A stretch of DNA of 64,000 nucleotides, taken from assembly GCF_000820515.1 (NCBI RefSeq), contig NZ_JXDG01000004.1:1-64000 (forward strand), in the 5' to 3' direction. The position numbers and the translations under genes are program-made. How positions within the stretch are numbered: position 1 is the stretch's first letter; every line of letters starts with the position of its first letter. Origin of the DNA: Pseudomonas batumici (GTDB lineage Bacteria; Pseudomonadota; Gammaproteobacteria; Pseudomonadales; Pseudomonadaceae). Below, in pieces: positions 1-9,997 of the stretch. The notes under the pieces were generated by a model, which did not search any database, was not told where the DNA came from, and saw only the letters and a program-made list of their open reading frames with translations.

Positions 1-774
1 TCGATGGCCGTGCACGTCAAGGCGATGCTCGACTTCCAGAAACAAGGCATCCCGACCTTCGACTACGGCAACAACATCCGCCAGATGGCCCAGGAAGAAG
101 GCGTGGAAAATGCCTTCGACTTCCCGGGCTTCGTGCCGGCGTACATCCGTCCGCTGTTCTGCCGCGGCATCGGGCCGTTCCGCTGGGCCGCGCTGTCGGG
201 TGACCCGCAGGACATCTACAAGACCGACGCCAAGGTCAAGGAACTGATCCCGGACGACGCCCACCTGCACAACTGGCTGGACATGGCCCGCGAGCGCATC
301 AGCTTCCAGGGTCTGCCGGCGCGGATCTGCTGGGTCGGCCTGGGCCTGCGCGCCAAACTCGGCCTGGCGTTCAACGAAATGGTCCGTAGCGGCGAGCTGT
401 CGGCGCCGATCGTGATCGGTCGCGACCACCTGGACTCGGGATCCGTGTCCAGCCCGAACCGCGAAACCGAGTCGATGCAGGACGGTTCCGATGCCGTGTC
501 CGACTGGCCGCTGCTCAACGCCTTGCTCAACACCGCCAGCGGCGCGACCTGGGTCTCGCTGCACCACGGTGGCGGCGTCGGCATGGGCTTCTCCCAGCAC
601 TCGGGCATGGTGATCGTCTGTGACGGTACCGACGAGGCGGCCGAGCGGATCGCCCGCGTACTGCACAACGACCCGGCCACCGGGGTCATGCGTCACGCCG
701 ATGCCGGTTACCAGATCGCCATCGACTGCGCGAAGGAGCAGGGCCTGAACCTGCCGATGATCACCGGCAAGTAA
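1..774 (+). CDS. hutU: Urocanate hydratase, C-terminal part (5' end outside window)
   Basis: The reading frame is already open at base 1 and gives the last 257 residues of urocanase, which hydrates urocanate to imidazolone propionate in the cytoplasm (second step of histidine degradation). Family landmarks are visible: [10 protein letters not shown], which holds the cysteine known as the active-site residue (Cys410 in the P. putida enzyme), then the Gly/Ser-rich NAD+-binding region around [19 protein letters not shown], and the conserved [11 protein letters not shown] near residue 188 of the visible part. About 300 N-terminal residues lie upstream of the window. It heads the hut gene set in this window. 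The identification is secure from the motifs and the neighbours. Confidence 0.97.
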   Translation, partial: SMAVHVKAMLDFQKQGIPTFDYGNNIRQMAQEEGVENAFDFPGFVPAYIRPLFCRGIGPFRWAALSGDPQDIYKTDAKVKELIPDDAHLHNWLDMARERISFQGLPARICWVGLGLRAKLGLAFNEMVRSGELSAPIVIGRDHLDSGSVSSPNRETESMQDGSDAVSDWPLLNALLNTASGATWVSLHHGGGVGMGFSQHSGMVIVCDGTDEAAERIARVLHNDPATGVMRHADAGYQIAIDCAKEQGLNLPMITGK

Positions 775-796
775 GGGATTGCAGAGATAGCGCCCA

Positions 797-880
797 TGTA
801 GGAGCCGGCTTGCTGGCGATGACGGCCGAACAGTCGATGCAAGACTCACGGGCCTCATCGCCGGCAAGCCAGCTCCTACA
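797..880. repeat. REPIN-type palindromic repeat (hutU / urocanate permease gap)
   Basis: Two inverted REP halves, GTAGGAGCCGGCTTGCTGGC and its near complement ending in GCCAGCTCCTACA, flank a short variable centre. This is the repetitive extragenic palindrome family common in P. fluorescens-group genomes, and near-identical copies occur at eight other places in this window. It lies 20 bases after the hutU stop, where such elements often sit, and may form a strong mRNA hairpin. Confidence 0.9.
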
Positions 881-953
881 GGACGGTGTTTCACCTGGAG
901 CATGTTCCACAAACGCTGTGCACCTAACTAAAACAATCCACAGAGGTTGAACA

Positions 954-2423
954 ATGTCTGCGTCAAATGATCGTGCAAGCAGCAAACCGTTGATCGAAAG
1001 GCGTTCGATCGACTACATCCCGGAAGCGGAAAGACACGGTCGTCTACTCAGTCAGTTCACCCTGTGGTTGGGGGCCAACCTGCAAATCACCGCGATTGTC
1101 ACCGGTGCGTTGGCGGTGGTGCTCGGCGGCGATGTGTACTGGTCGCTGATCGGCCTGCTGATCGGGCAACTGATCGGCGGCGGGGTCATGGCACTGCACG
1201 CCGCGCAAGGTCCGCAACTGGGCCTGCCGCAGATGATTTCCAGTCGGGTGCAGTTCGGCGTCTATGGCGCGGTGATCCCGCTGGTGCTGGTGTGCCTGAT
1301 GTACGTCGGTTTTTCCGCCAGCGGTTCGCTGTTGGCCGGACAGGCGGTGGCGCAGTTGCTGCACGTGGAAGACTGGGTCGGCATCGTGCTGTTTGCCGCC
1401 AGCATCATGGTCTGCACCATCTTCGGCTACCGGGTGATCCACGGCATCGGCCGGATCGCCAGCGTGCTGGGGGTGATCGCCTTCTTCTACCTGTTCTACA
1501 AACTGTTGGCCGGCAACGATATCTCGGCCTTGCTGGACAACAAGCATTTCTCCCTGGCGAGTTTCCTGTTGGCGGTGTCGCTCTCGGCATCCTGGCAGAT
1601 CGCGTTCGGGCCTTATGTGGCGGATTACTCGCGTTATCTGCCGCGCAGCACTTCGGCGGTGAAAACCTTCTGGGCCGTGGGCCTGGGTTCGGTGATCGGC
1701 GCGCAGGCGTCCATGGTCTTCGGCGTGTTCGCCGCGGCCCTGGCCGGCTCGCAGTTCTCCCACCACGAAGTCTCGTTCATCGTCAGTCTCGGCGGCACCG
1801 GGGCCGTCGCGGCGGCGCTGTATTTCGCCGTGGCCTTCGGCAAGGTGACGGTCACCACCCTGAACGCCTACGGCAGCTTCATGTCGATTGCCACCATCAT
1901 CAGCGGTTTCCGCGGCAGCCGGCATATCTCCAGCGGCGTGCGCCTGCTGTACATCTTCGTCATGGTCAGCGTATCGGCGGCCCTGGCGTTGCTGGGCAAG
2001 GATTCGTTCCTCAAGGAATTCTCCGCCTTCATCCTGTTCCTGCTGGCGTTCTTCACGCCCTGGAGCGCGATCAACCTGGTGGATTTCTACTGCATCACCA
2101 AGGAACGCTACGACATCCCCGCGTTGTCCGATCCCAAGGCCCGCTACGGCGGCTGGAACCTGATGGGCATCAGCATCTATGTGTTCGGCGTGCTGATCCA
2201 GATGCCGTTCATTTCCACCCACTTCTATACCGGCTCCCTGGTGGCGAGCCTGGGCGATACCGATATCTCCTGGATCATCGGCCTGGTGGTGCCGGCGGCG
2301 CTGTACTACGTCGCGGCGAAGAAGTGGCATGGGGCGGTTCCCGATCGTTTGATCCTGCCGGTGGAGCCGGGCGAGACCGTGGCAGCCAAGGCCAATGGTC
2401 GTGTGCAACCGGCGGCGAACTAG
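954..2423 (+). CDS. hutTu: NCS1/CodB-family permease, probable urocanate transporter
   Basis: A 489-residue multi-pass membrane protein of the cytosine/purine/allantoin permease (NCS1) family. About twelve hydrophobic segments are visible from residue 38 to residue 465. The N-terminal motif IERRSIDYIPEAERHG followed by LWLGANLQITAIVTGAL is typical of CodB-like proteins. In P. fluorescens SBW25 the homologue between hutU and hutXWV was first called codBh and later assigned to urocanate uptake (HutTu); the function here follows from family and position. The ATG is preceded by AGAGG. It is separated from hutU by a REPIN and followed 50 bases later by hutX. Confidence 0.85.
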   Translation: MSASNDRASSKPLIERRSIDYIPEAERHGRLLSQFTLWLGANLQITAIVTGALAVVLGGDVYWSLIGLLIGQLIGGGVMALHAAQGPQLGLPQMISSRVQFGVYGAVIPLVLVCLMYVGFSASGSLLAGQAVAQLLHVEDWVGIVLFAASIMVCTIFGYRVIHGIGRIASVLGVIAFFYLFYKLLAGNDISALLDNKHFSLASFLLAVSLSASWQIAFGPYVADYSRYLPRSTSAVKTFWAVGLGSVIGAQASMVFGVFAAALAGSQFSHHEVSFIVSLGGTGAVAAALYFAVAFGKVTVTTLNAYGSFMSIATIISGFRGSRHISSGVRLLYIFVMVSVSAALALLGKDSFLKEFSAFILFLLAFFTPWSAINLVDFYCITKERYDIPALSDPKARYGGWNLMGISIYVFGVLIQMPFISTHFYTGSLVASLGDTDISWIIGLVVPAALYYVAAKKWHGAVPDRLILPVEPGETVAAKANGRVQPAAN

Positions 2424-2473
2424 CCGGATGTCGCTTGCGGCGTTAACCCTTTGATGATTTGGAGCGGCACAGA

Positions 2474-3442
2474 ATGAACATGACCAAGACCCTGCTGACC
2501 ACGGTGCTGTCCCTCGGCCTGTTGGTAGCGGCCGGCGCAAGCCAGGCCGCCGGCTGGTGCGAATCCGGCAAGCCGGTGAAGTTCGCGGGTCTGAACTGGG
2601 AAAGCGGCATGCTCCTGACCGACGTGCTGCAATTCGTTCTGGAAAAGGGTTACGACTGCAAGACCGACAGCCTGCCGGGCAATTCCATCACCATGGAAAA
2701 CGCCCTGAGCAGCAACGATATCCAGGTGTTCGCCGAGGAGTGGGTAGGCCGCAGCGAAGTCTGGAACAAGGCGGAAAAGGCCGGCAAGGTCGTCGGTGTC
2801 GGCGCACCGGTGGTGGGGGCCGTCGAAGGCTGGTACGTGCCGCGCTACGTGATCGAAGGCGACGCCAAGCGCAACCTCAAGGCCTTGGCGCCGAACCTGA
2901 AGCACATCGCCGACCTGGGCCAGTACGCCGCCCTGTTCAAGGATCCGGAGGAACCGAGCAAGGGCCGCTTCTACAACTGCCCGGCCGGCTGGACCTGCGA
3001 GCTGGACAACAGCGAAATGCTGAAAAGCTACGGCCTGGAAAAGTCCTATACCAACTTTCGCCCTGGAACCGGCCCGGCACTGGACGCCGCCGTGCTGTCG
3101 AGCTACAAGCGTGGCGAGCCTATTCTTTTCTACTACTGGTCGCCGACGCCTCTGATGGGCCAGGTCGACCTGGTGAAACTGGAAGAGAAGCCAGGTGTCG
3201 ACAAGCACGTGAGCATCAAGGTCGGTCTGTCCAAGGCCTTCCATGAGCAAGCGCCCGAGCTGGTCGCCGTACTGGAAAAGGCCAACCTGCCCATCGATCT
3301 GTTGAACCAGAACCTGGGTCGCATGGCCAAGGAACGGATCGAATCGCCGAAGCTGGCGAAAATCTTCCTCAAGGAACACCCTGAGGTCTGGCAGGCTTGG
3401 GTCAGCGCTGACGCTGCCAGGAAAATCAACGCGGCTCTGTAG
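2474..3442 (+). CDS. hutX: Histidine ABC transporter, periplasmic binding protein
   Basis: A 322-residue solute-binding protein of the glycine betaine/proline (OpuAC/ProX) class. The chosen ATG is preceded by GGAG; an in-frame TTG at 2459 lies within the ribosome-binding site and is less likely. Residues 1-24 form a signal peptide (Lys-containing start, LLTTVLSLGLLVAAGA, cleavage after SQA). The mature part has the family pattern KPVKFAGLNWESGMLLTDV and an aromatic-rich WSPTPLMGQ. It is the binding component for HutW and HutV, which follow directly. HutXWV is known in pseudomonads as a high-affinity histidine importer. Confidence 0.93.
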   Translation: MNMTKTLLTTVLSLGLLVAAGASQAAGWCESGKPVKFAGLNWESGMLLTDVLQFVLEKGYDCKTDSLPGNSITMENALSSNDIQVFAEEWVGRSEVWNKAEKAGKVVGVGAPVVGAVEGWYVPRYVIEGDAKRNLKALAPNLKHIADLGQYAALFKDPEEPSKGRFYNCPAGWTCELDNSEMLKSYGLEKSYTNFRPGTGPALDAAVLSSYKRGEPILFYYWSPTPLMGQVDLVKLEEKPGVDKHVSIKVGLSKAFHEQAPELVAVLEKANLPIDLLNQNLGRMAKERIESPKLAKIFLKEHPEVWQAWVSADAARKINAAL

Positions 3443-3513
3443 GTCGACTACCTCCCGGCTAACCGAGAGGCGGGCCGGGAAGTTCGCCACATCCACTTGA
3501 TTGAGAGTTTCCA

Positions 3514-4365
3514 ATGTTTCCCGAACGTTTCACATTTTCCATCGCCGACTGGGTCAACGCCTGGGTCGATGCACTGGTGACCCGCTACGGTGATGTGTTT
3601 CGGCAGATCTCCGACACCCTGCTGTGGGCCATCGTCAACCTGGAAGGCCTGCTGCGCATGGCGCCCTGGTGGCTGATGCTGGCCATCGTCGGCGGTATCG
3701 CCTGGCACGCCACCCGCAAGTGGCTGACCACCGTGGTGATCGTCGGCCTGTTGTTCCTGGTGGGGGCGGTCGGTCTCTGGGACAAGCTGATGCAGACCCT
3801 GGCGCTGATGCTGGTGGCCACGCTGATTTCGGTGCTGATCGGCATTCCGCTGGGCATTCTCTCGGCACGCAGCAACCGCCTGCGTTCGGTGCTGATGCCG
3901 CTGCTGGACATCATGCAGACCATGCCCAGCTTCGTGTACCTGATTCCGGTGCTGATGCTGTTCGGCCTGGGCAAGGTCCCGGCGATCTTCGCCACGGTGA
4001 TCTACGCGGCGCCGCCGCTGATCCGCCTGACCGACCTGGGCATCCGCCAGGTGGACGGCGAGGTGATGGAGGCGATCAACGCCTTTGGCGCCAACCGTTG
4101 GCAGCAACTGTTCGGCGTGCAACTGCCGCTGGCCCTGCCGAGCATCATGGCCGGGATCAACCAGACCACCATGATGGCGCTGTCGATGGTGGTGATTGCC
4201 TCGATGATCGGTGCCCGTGGCCTGGGCGAAGACGTGCTGGTGGGCATCCAGACCCTGAACGTCGGTCGCGGCCTGGAAGCGGGCCTGGCGATCGTGATTC
4301 TCGCGGTGGTGATCGACCGTATTACGCAAGCCTACGGGCGTCCGCGCCATGAGGTGAGCAAATGA
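3514..4365 (+). CDS. hutW: Histidine ABC transporter, permease
   Basis: A 283-residue inner-membrane permease of the binding-protein-dependent type (ProW-like). About six hydrophobic segments are visible; the EAA-type cytoplasmic loop reads EAINAFGANRWQQLFGVQLP near residues 187-206 and contacts the ATPase HutV. The N-terminal stretch before the first membrane segment contains amphipathic residues, as in ProW relatives. The stop codon overlaps the hutV start (ATGA), indicating translational coupling. Confidence 0.93.
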   Translation: MFPERFTFSIADWVNAWVDALVTRYGDVFRQISDTLLWAIVNLEGLLRMAPWWLMLAIVGGIAWHATRKWLTTVVIVGLLFLVGAVGLWDKLMQTLALMLVATLISVLIGIPLGILSARSNRLRSVLMPLLDIMQTMPSFVYLIPVLMLFGLGKVPAIFATVIYAAPPLIRLTDLGIRQVDGEVMEAINAFGANRWQQLFGVQLPLALPSIMAGINQTTMMALSMVVIASMIGARGLGEDVLVGIQTLNVGRGLEAGLAIVILAVVIDRITQAYGRPRHEVSK

Positions 4366-5192
4366 GCGAGCCCATCGTCAGCAAGATCGAAGTCAGGAAC
4401 GTCTTCAAGATCTTCGGTTCACGCGCCAATGACGCGATGAGCCTGATTCGCCAGGGCAAGACCAAGGACCAGGTGCTGGCCGAGACCGGTTGCGTGATCG
4501 GGGTCAACGACCTGTCGCTGACCGTCGGTACCGGCGAGATCTTCGTGATCATGGGCCTGTCCGGTTCCGGCAAGTCGACCCTGGTGCGGCACTTCAACCG
4601 CCTGATCGACCCGACCAGTGGCGCGATCCTGGTGGATGGCGTGGACATCCTCCAGCACGACATGGAGGCGTTGCGCGAGTTTCGCCGGCACAAGATCAGC
4701 ATGGTGTTCCAGAGCTTCGGCCTGTTGCCCCACAAGACCGTGCAGGAAAACGTCGCCTACGGCCTCAAGGTGCGTGGCGAGAGCAAGGCGGTGTGCGCCG
4801 AGCGCGCCTTGCACTGGATCAATACCGTGGGTTTGAAGGGCTACGAGAACAAGTACCCGCACCAGCTGTCGGGCGGTATGCGCCAGCGTGTGGGCCTGGC
4901 CCGGGCCTTGGCGGCGGACACCGACATCCTGCTGATGGATGAGGCGTTCAGTGCCCTGGACCCGTTGATCCGTGCCGAGATGCAGGATCAGTTGCTGGAG
5001 CTGCAGAAGACGTTGCACAAGACCATCGTGTTTATCACCCATGACCTGGATGAGGCGGTGCGGATCGGCAACCGCATCGCGATTCTCAAGGATGGCAAGT
5101 TGATCCAGGTCGGGACGCCGCAGGAGATCCTGCATTCGCCGGCGGATGAGTATGTGGATCGGTTTGTTCAGCGGCGTGCCGCGATCGTTTAA
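4362..5192 (+). CDS. hutV: Histidine ABC transporter, ATP-binding protein
   Basis: A 276-residue ABC ATPase of the ProV/OpuAA type. Walker A is GLSGSGKST (around residues 66-74), the signature is LSGGMRQRVGLARAL and Walker B is ILLMDEAFSALDP, followed by the switch histidine in FITHDLDEA. The CBS domains found in some ProV proteins are absent; the protein ends soon after the ATPase core. It starts inside the hutW stop codon and energises import through HutW/HutX. Confidence 0.95.
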   Translation: MSEPIVSKIEVRNVFKIFGSRANDAMSLIRQGKTKDQVLAETGCVIGVNDLSLTVGTGEIFVIMGLSGSGKSTLVRHFNRLIDPTSGAILVDGVDILQHDMEALREFRRHKISMVFQSFGLLPHKTVQENVAYGLKVRGESKAVCAERALHWINTVGLKGYENKYPHQLSGGMRQRVGLARALAADTDILLMDEAFSALDPLIRAEMQDQLLELQKTLHKTIVFITHDLDEAVRIGNRIAILKDGKLIQVGTPQEILHSPADEYVDRFVQRRAAIV

Positions 5193-5208
5193 GCAGATGA
5201 GGTTGAAG

Positions 5209-6732
5209 ATGTCCCAGTCTGAAAAAATCGTTATCGCCGATGCGCCGTTGCGCTGGCAGGATGTGGTTGCGGTTGCCCGTCATGGCGCGCTGCTCGAATT
5301 GTCGCCCCAGGCCTGGGGCCGGATCGACAACGCCCAGGCCATCGTCCAGCGCATCGTCGTCAGCGGCGAGCGCGCCTATGGCGTGAACACCGGCCTCGGC
5401 GCCCTGTGCAACGTGTCGCTGTCCGGCGAACAGCTCAGCCAGTTGTCGCGCAATACCCTGCTCAGCCATGCCTGTGGGGTCGGCGCGCCGCTGCCCGATG
5501 AGCAGACCCGGGCGATTATCTGCGCCGCGATCGTCAACTACAGCCACGGCAAGTCCGGCCTGCACCGCCAGGTGGTCGAAGCCTTGCTGGCCCTGCTCAA
5601 CCGGGGTATCACCCCGCAAGTGCCGGCCCAGGGTTCGGTGGGCTACCTGACCCATATGGCCCATATCGGCATTGCCTTGCTGGGTGTCGGCCAGGTGAGC
5701 TATCGCGGGCGGATCGTCCCGGCGCAACAGGCGTTGGCCGAGGAAGGCCTGCAACCGGTGCAACTGGGGGCCAAGGACGGTCTCTGCCTGGTCAACGGCA
5801 CGCCGTGCATGACCGGTCTGGGCTGCCTGGCCCTGGCCGACGCGACCCGCCTGGTGCAATGGGCCGACGTGGTCGGGGCCATGAGCTTCGAGGCCCAGCG
5901 CGGGCAGATCGCTGCGTTCGACGCGGAAATCATCGCGCTCAAGCCGCATCCCGGCATGCAGCAGGTCGGCGTCAATCTGCGCAGCCTGCTCGACGGCAGC
6001 GAAGTGATTGCCGCCAGCAAGGGCATTCGCACCCAGGACGCCCTGAGCATCCGTTCGATCCCGCAGGTGCACGGCGCCGCCCGTGATCAACTGGCCCATG
6101 CCGCCCGGCAGATCGAAACCGAACTCAACGGCTGCACCGACAACCCGCTGTTGCTGGGTACGCCGGACAACTACCGGGTGATGTCCCAGGCCAACCCCCA
6201 TGGCCAGTCGGTCGCCCTGGCGGCGGACCTGCTGGCGATCGCCATGGCGGAAGTCGGCTCGATTGCCGAGCGTCGTCTCGACCGCCTGATCAACCCGCAC
6301 GTCAGCGGCCTGCCGGCCTTCCTGGTGAGCAACCCCGGGGTCAACTCCGGGATGATGATCGTGCAGTACGTCGCCGCTTCCCTCTGCGCGGAAAACCGCC
6401 AGTTGGCGCAGCCGGCGGTGCTCGACAACTACGTCACCTCGGGCCTGCAGGAAGACCACCTGAGCCTGGGCACCAACGCCGCGCTGAAATTGCACCGGGC
6501 CCTGGAAAACTGCACGCAGATCCTCGCCATCGAGTACCTGCTGGCGGCCCAGGCCTTCGAATTCCTCAAGGAGCAACGCTTCGGTGCCGGCACCGACGTC
6601 GCCTGGAAACTGCTGCGCGAGCGCGTTCCGGCCTATGACCAGGACCGCTGGCTGGCCCCGGACATCGCCCGCGCGGCGGCTTTGCTCAAGGACCCGACAT
6701 TGATCCAGGGCAGGTTTCCCGACCTGCGCTGA
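5209..6732 (+). CDS. hutH1: HutH1, histidine ammonia-lyase paralogue lacking the MIO-forming triad
   Basis: A 507-residue member of the aromatic amino acid lyase family; the ATG at 5209 (MSQSEK) starts just after hutV, while an upstream frame-opening start at 5146 would overlap hutV and is rejected. The fold-defining motifs remain: AYGVNTGLG (57-65), LVNGTPCMTG, LQEDHLSLG. However, the segment that should be [11 protein letters not shown] reads GSVGYLTHMAH, so Ala-Ser-Gly, which cyclises to the MIO electrophile, is Tyr146-Leu147-Thr148. The QDPYS motif is QDALS, so the catalytic Tyr (Tyr280 in P. putida HutH) is Leu279. It should therefore not be an ordinary lyase. The frame is intact and codon use is like its neighbours, so it does not look like decay. 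A structural, regulatory or other role is possible. Confidence 0.88.
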   Translation: MSQSEKIVIADAPLRWQDVVAVARHGALLELSPQAWGRIDNAQAIVQRIVVSGERAYGVNTGLGALCNVSLSGEQLSQLSRNTLLSHACGVGAPLPDEQTRAIICAAIVNYSHGKSGLHRQVVEALLALLNRGITPQVPAQGSVGYLTHMAHIGIALLGVGQVSYRGRIVPAQQALAEEGLQPVQLGAKDGLCLVNGTPCMTGLGCLALADATRLVQWADVVGAMSFEAQRGQIAAFDAEIIALKPHPGMQQVGVNLRSLLDGSEVIAASKGIRTQDALSIRSIPQVHGAARDQLAHAARQIETELNGCTDNPLLLGTPDNYRVMSQANPHGQSVALAADLLAIAMAEVGSIAERRLDRLINPHVSGLPAFLVSNPGVNSGMMIVQYVAASLCAENRQLAQPAVLDNYVTSGLQEDHLSLGTNAALKLHRALENCTQILAIEYLLAAQAFEFLKEQRFGAGTDVAWKLLRERVPAYDQDRWLAPDIARAAALLKDPTLIQGRFPDLR

Positions 6733-6849
6733 TACCAAGAATAACCAGCGTGCCAAGGCGTCGCCTGCTCAAGAAAGCCGGCGACGACGGATAACGGAAA
6801 CCTCCGGAGCGTCTGGTAGTTGATAAAAACTCTCAAAAGGAGAATGAAT

Positions 6850-8382
6850 GTGACTGCTTTGAACCTGATTCCCGGCCAACTGAGCCTGGCCCAACTGCGT
6901 GCCGTCTATCAGCAGCCGGTGAAACTGACCCTGGACAACAGTGCCTCGGCACAGATCGAAGCCAGCGTTGCCTGCGTTGAACAGATCCTCGCCGAAAACC
7001 GCACCGCCTATGGCATCAACACCGGTTTCGGCCTGCTGGCCTCGACCCGCATCGCCAGCGAAGACCTGGAAAACCTCCAGCGCTCGCTGGTGCTGTCCCA
7101 TGCCGCCGGTGTCGGCGAGCCGATCAGCGATGCGCTGGTGCGCCTGATCATGGTGCTCAAGGTCAACAGCCTGAGCCGCGGTTTCTCCGGGATTCGCCGC
7201 CAGGTGATCGACGCGCTGATCGCCTTGATCAATGCCGAGGTCTACCCTCACATTCCGCTGAAAGGTTCGGTCGGTGCGTCCGGCGACCTCGCGCCGCTGG
7301 CCCATATGTCCCTGGTGCTGCTGGGCGAAGGCAAGGCGCGCTACAAGGGCGAATGGCTGGATGCACACGCCGCGCTGAAACAGGCTGGCCTGAAGCCCCT
7401 GACCCTGGCCGCGAAGGAAGGCCTGGCGCTGCTCAACGGCACCCAGGTGTCCACCGCCTTTGCCCTGCGCGGTCTGTTCGAAGGTGAAGACCTGTTCGCC
7501 GGCGCCCTGGTCGCCGGTGCGCTGACAGTCGAGGCTGTGCTGGGCTCGCGCTCGCCGTTCGACCCGCGCATCCACGCGGCCCGTGGTCAACGCGGTCAGA
7601 TCGATGCCGCTGCCGGCTATCGCCACCTGTTGGGCGAGCGCAGCGAAGTGTCCGATTCCCACGAGAACTGCGAGAAGGTCCAGGACCCGTACTCCCTGCG
7701 CTGCCAGCCACAGGTCATGGGCGCCTGCCTGACCCAGTTCCGCCAGGCCGCCGAAGTGCTGGTGATCGAAGCCAACGCCGTGTCCGACAACCCGCTGGTG
7801 TTCGCTGCTGAAGGCGACGTGATCTCCGGCGGCAACTTCCACGCCGAGCCGGTGGCCATGGCCGCTGACAACCTGGCTCTGGCGATTGCCGAAATCGGCT
7901 CCCTGAGCGAGCGCCGCATCTCCCTGATGATGGACAAGCACATGTCGCAGTTGCCGCCGTTCCTGGTGGCCAATGGCGGCGTCAACTCCGGCTTCATGAT
8001 CGCCCAGGTCACCGCGGCGGCCCTCGCCAGCGAGAACAAGGCGCTGGCGCACCCGCATAGCGTCGACAGCCTGCCGACCTCCGCCAACCAGGAAGACCAC
8101 GTGTCGATGGCACCGGCGGCTGGCAAGCGTCTGTGGGAAATGGCCGAGAACACCCGTGGGATCCTCGCCGTGGAATGGCTGGGGGCGTGTCAGGGCCTGG
8201 ACCTGCGCAATGGCCTGAAAACCTCGCCGGCCCTGGAAATCGCCCGGGCGACCTTGCGCGAGCAGGTGGCGTATTACGAGAAGGATCGTTTCTTCGCACC
8301 GGATATCGAGGCGGCCACCGGGTTGCTGGCATCGCGTTGCCTGAACGAGCTGGTACCGGCGAAGTTGTTGCCAAGCCTGTAA
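6850..8382 (+). CDS. hutH2: Histidine ammonia-lyase (catalytic copy)
   Basis: A 510-residue lyase that deaminates L-histidine to trans-urocanate, the first step of the pathway. The MIO triad is present as Ala143-Ser144-Gly145 within [14 protein letters not shown]; Tyr54 in AYGINTGFG, Asn in [17 protein letters not shown] and NQEDHVSM are all intact. I chose the GTG at 6850, placed 8 bases after AGGAG, giving MTALNLIPG and a length matching the 510-residue P. putida enzyme. An in-frame ATG at 6844 is possible but only two to three bases from the ribosome-binding site. It follows hutH1, from which it is clearly diverged. Confidence 0.96.
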   Translation: MTALNLIPGQLSLAQLRAVYQQPVKLTLDNSASAQIEASVACVEQILAENRTAYGINTGFGLLASTRIASEDLENLQRSLVLSHAAGVGEPISDALVRLIMVLKVNSLSRGFSGIRRQVIDALIALINAEVYPHIPLKGSVGASGDLAPLAHMSLVLLGEGKARYKGEWLDAHAALKQAGLKPLTLAAKEGLALLNGTQVSTAFALRGLFEGEDLFAGALVAGALTVEAVLGSRSPFDPRIHAARGQRGQIDAAAGYRHLLGERSEVSDSHENCEKVQDPYSLRCQPQVMGACLTQFRQAAEVLVIEANAVSDNPLVFAAEGDVISGGNFHAEPVAMAADNLALAIAEIGSLSERRISLMMDKHMSQLPPFLVANGGVNSGFMIAQVTAAALASENKALAHPHSVDSLPTSANQEDHVSMAPAAGKRLWEMAENTRGILAVEWLGACQGLDLRNGLKTSPALEIARATLREQVAYYEKDRFFAPDIEAATGLLASRCLNELVPAKLLPSL

Positions 8383-8435
8383 GCATTGCTTGAGAGCAGA
8401 CTGGGGCGTGAATGACGCTCCTACAGTGGGCCCCA

Positions 8436-8467
8436 CCCGGCAGCGCGTTTTGCCTGCGCGTGCCGGG
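8436..8467 (+). other. Strong hairpin between hutH2 and hutT
   Basis: CCCGGCA and CGCG (interrupted by one G) pair with CGCG and TGCCGGG across a nine-base loop. It has no U-run directly after it, so it is not a standard intrinsic terminator. It may limit or stabilise the message between hutH2 and the permease gene. Confidence 0.5.
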
Positions 8468-8570
8468 TTGGGTACTCTGCGCCCCCTTTTGCGGCCGGCC
8501 GGTCGCAAGACACTCGCCTCCAGTCTGATTCTCATCGAGGTTCACCGATAAGAACAATCAAGGACTAGCA

Positions 8571-9980
8571 ATGCAACAGCAAGTCAAAGGTTTGAAACGC
8601 GGGCTTTCGGCCCGACATATTCGCTTCATGGCCCTGGGTTCCGCCATCGGTACCGGGCTGTTCTATGGTTCCGCCTCGGCCATCCAGATGGCCGGCCCCG
8701 CCGTGCTGCTGGCCTACCTGATCGGCGGCGCCGCGGTGTTCATGGTCATGCGCGCCCTCGGCGAAATGGCCGTGCACGAGCCGGTGGCCGGCTCCTTCGG
8801 CCACTACGCCAGCACCTACATCGGTCCCCGTTCCGGTTTCATCCTCGGTTGGACCTACGCGTTCGAGATGGTCATCGTCGGCCTGGCCGACGTCACCGCC
8901 TTCGGCATCTATATGGGCTTCTGGTTCCCCGAGGTCGACCGCTGGATCTGGGTGCTCGGCGTCGTCTTCGTCATCGGCGGCCTGAACCTGTGCACGGTGA
9001 AAGTCTTCGGCGAAATGGAGTTCTGGCTGTCGCTGCTCAAGGTTGGCGCCATCGTGGCGATGATCCTCGGCGGCTTCGGCATCCTGTTCTTCGGCATCAG
9101 CACCGCCACGCCCTCGGCGAGCGTCGGTATCAGCAACCTCTGGAGCCAGGGCGGCTTCATGCCCAATGGCGCGGCGGGGATGATCGCTTCGTTCGCGGTG
9201 GTCATGTTCGCCTTCGGCGGCATCGAGATCATCGGCGTCACCGCCGGTGAAGCCCAGGATCCGCAGCGAGTGATCCCCAGGGCGATCAACGCGGTGCCGC
9301 TGCGCATCCTGCTGTTCTACGTGCTGACCCTGTTCGTGCTGATGTCCCTCTACCCATGGCAGCAGATCGGCAACCAGGGCAGCCCCTTCGTGCAGATCTT
9401 CCAGAACCTGGGAATTGGTTCGGCGGCCACTATCCTGAATATCGTGGTGATTTCGGCGGCGATCTCCGCCATCAACAGCGATATCTTCGGTGCCGGCCGG
9501 ATGATGTACGGCCTGGCCCAGCAAGGCCATGCGCCCAAGGGCTTCGCCAAGCTGTCCCGCGCCGGCGTGCCGTGGATGACCGTGCTGGTGATGGCCGTCG
9601 CCCTGTTGCTGGGGGTGCTGCTCAACTACCTGATCCCGGAAGACGTGTTCCTGCTGATCGCGTCCATCGCCACCTTCGCCACCGTGTGGGTGTGGATCAT
9701 GATCCTGGTCACCCAGGTGGCCATGCGCCGTTCCATGAGCCGTGAAGAGGCCGCGCAACTGAAGTTCCCGGTGCCGTTCTGGCCCTATGCGCCGATGGCG
9801 GCGATTGCCTTCATGGTGTTCATCTTCGGCGTGCTGGGCTACTTCCCCGACACCCGGCCGGCGCTGATCGTCGGCGCGGTATGGATCGGCCTGCTGATGC
9901 TGGCCTACCAGGTCTGGGTCAAGCCGGCGGCGGCCCGGGATGCCCGCGTTCAGCAAGCCCCTGCTTTGTCTAGTCGATAA
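8571..9980 (+). CDS. hutT: Amino acid permease, probable histidine transporter HutT
   Basis: A 469-residue permease of the amino acid-polyamine-organocation superfamily (AroP/ProY-like). The N-terminal signature [21 protein letters not shown] and the [17 protein letters not shown] segment are characteristic; about twelve hydrophobic stretches follow. AAGGA precedes the ATG. Located between hutH2 and hutI, it matches the HutT (HutTh) histidine transporter of pseudomonads. Specificity is inferred from position. Confidence 0.92.
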   Translation: MQQQVKGLKRGLSARHIRFMALGSAIGTGLFYGSASAIQMAGPAVLLAYLIGGAAVFMVMRALGEMAVHEPVAGSFGHYASTYIGPRSGFILGWTYAFEMVIVGLADVTAFGIYMGFWFPEVDRWIWVLGVVFVIGGLNLCTVKVFGEMEFWLSLLKVGAIVAMILGGFGILFFGISTATPSASVGISNLWSQGGFMPNGAAGMIASFAVVMFAFGGIEIIGVTAGEAQDPQRVIPRAINAVPLRILLFYVLTLFVLMSLYPWQQIGNQGSPFVQIFQNLGIGSAATILNIVVISAAISAINSDIFGAGRMMYGLAQQGHAPKGFAKLSRAGVPWMTVLVMAVALLLGVLLNYLIPEDVFLLIASIATFATVWVWIMILVTQVAMRRSMSREEAAQLKFPVPFWPYAPMAAIAFMVFIFGVLGYFPDTRPALIVGAVWIGLLMLAYQVWVKPAAARDARVQQAPALSSR

Positions 9981-9997
9981 CCTAACGGAGACCCCGG

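Noticed and set aside
1044..2540. 498-codon minus-strand open frame across the urocanate permease gene
   Set aside because: It is rich in His, Arg, Gln and Asp with no motif, and is antisense to a clear permease; this is the usual high-GC shadow frame.
5146..5208. Extended start of HutH1 inside hutV
   Set aside because: It would overlap the end of hutV by 47 bases; the ATG at 5209 has GAGG upstream and gives the family length.
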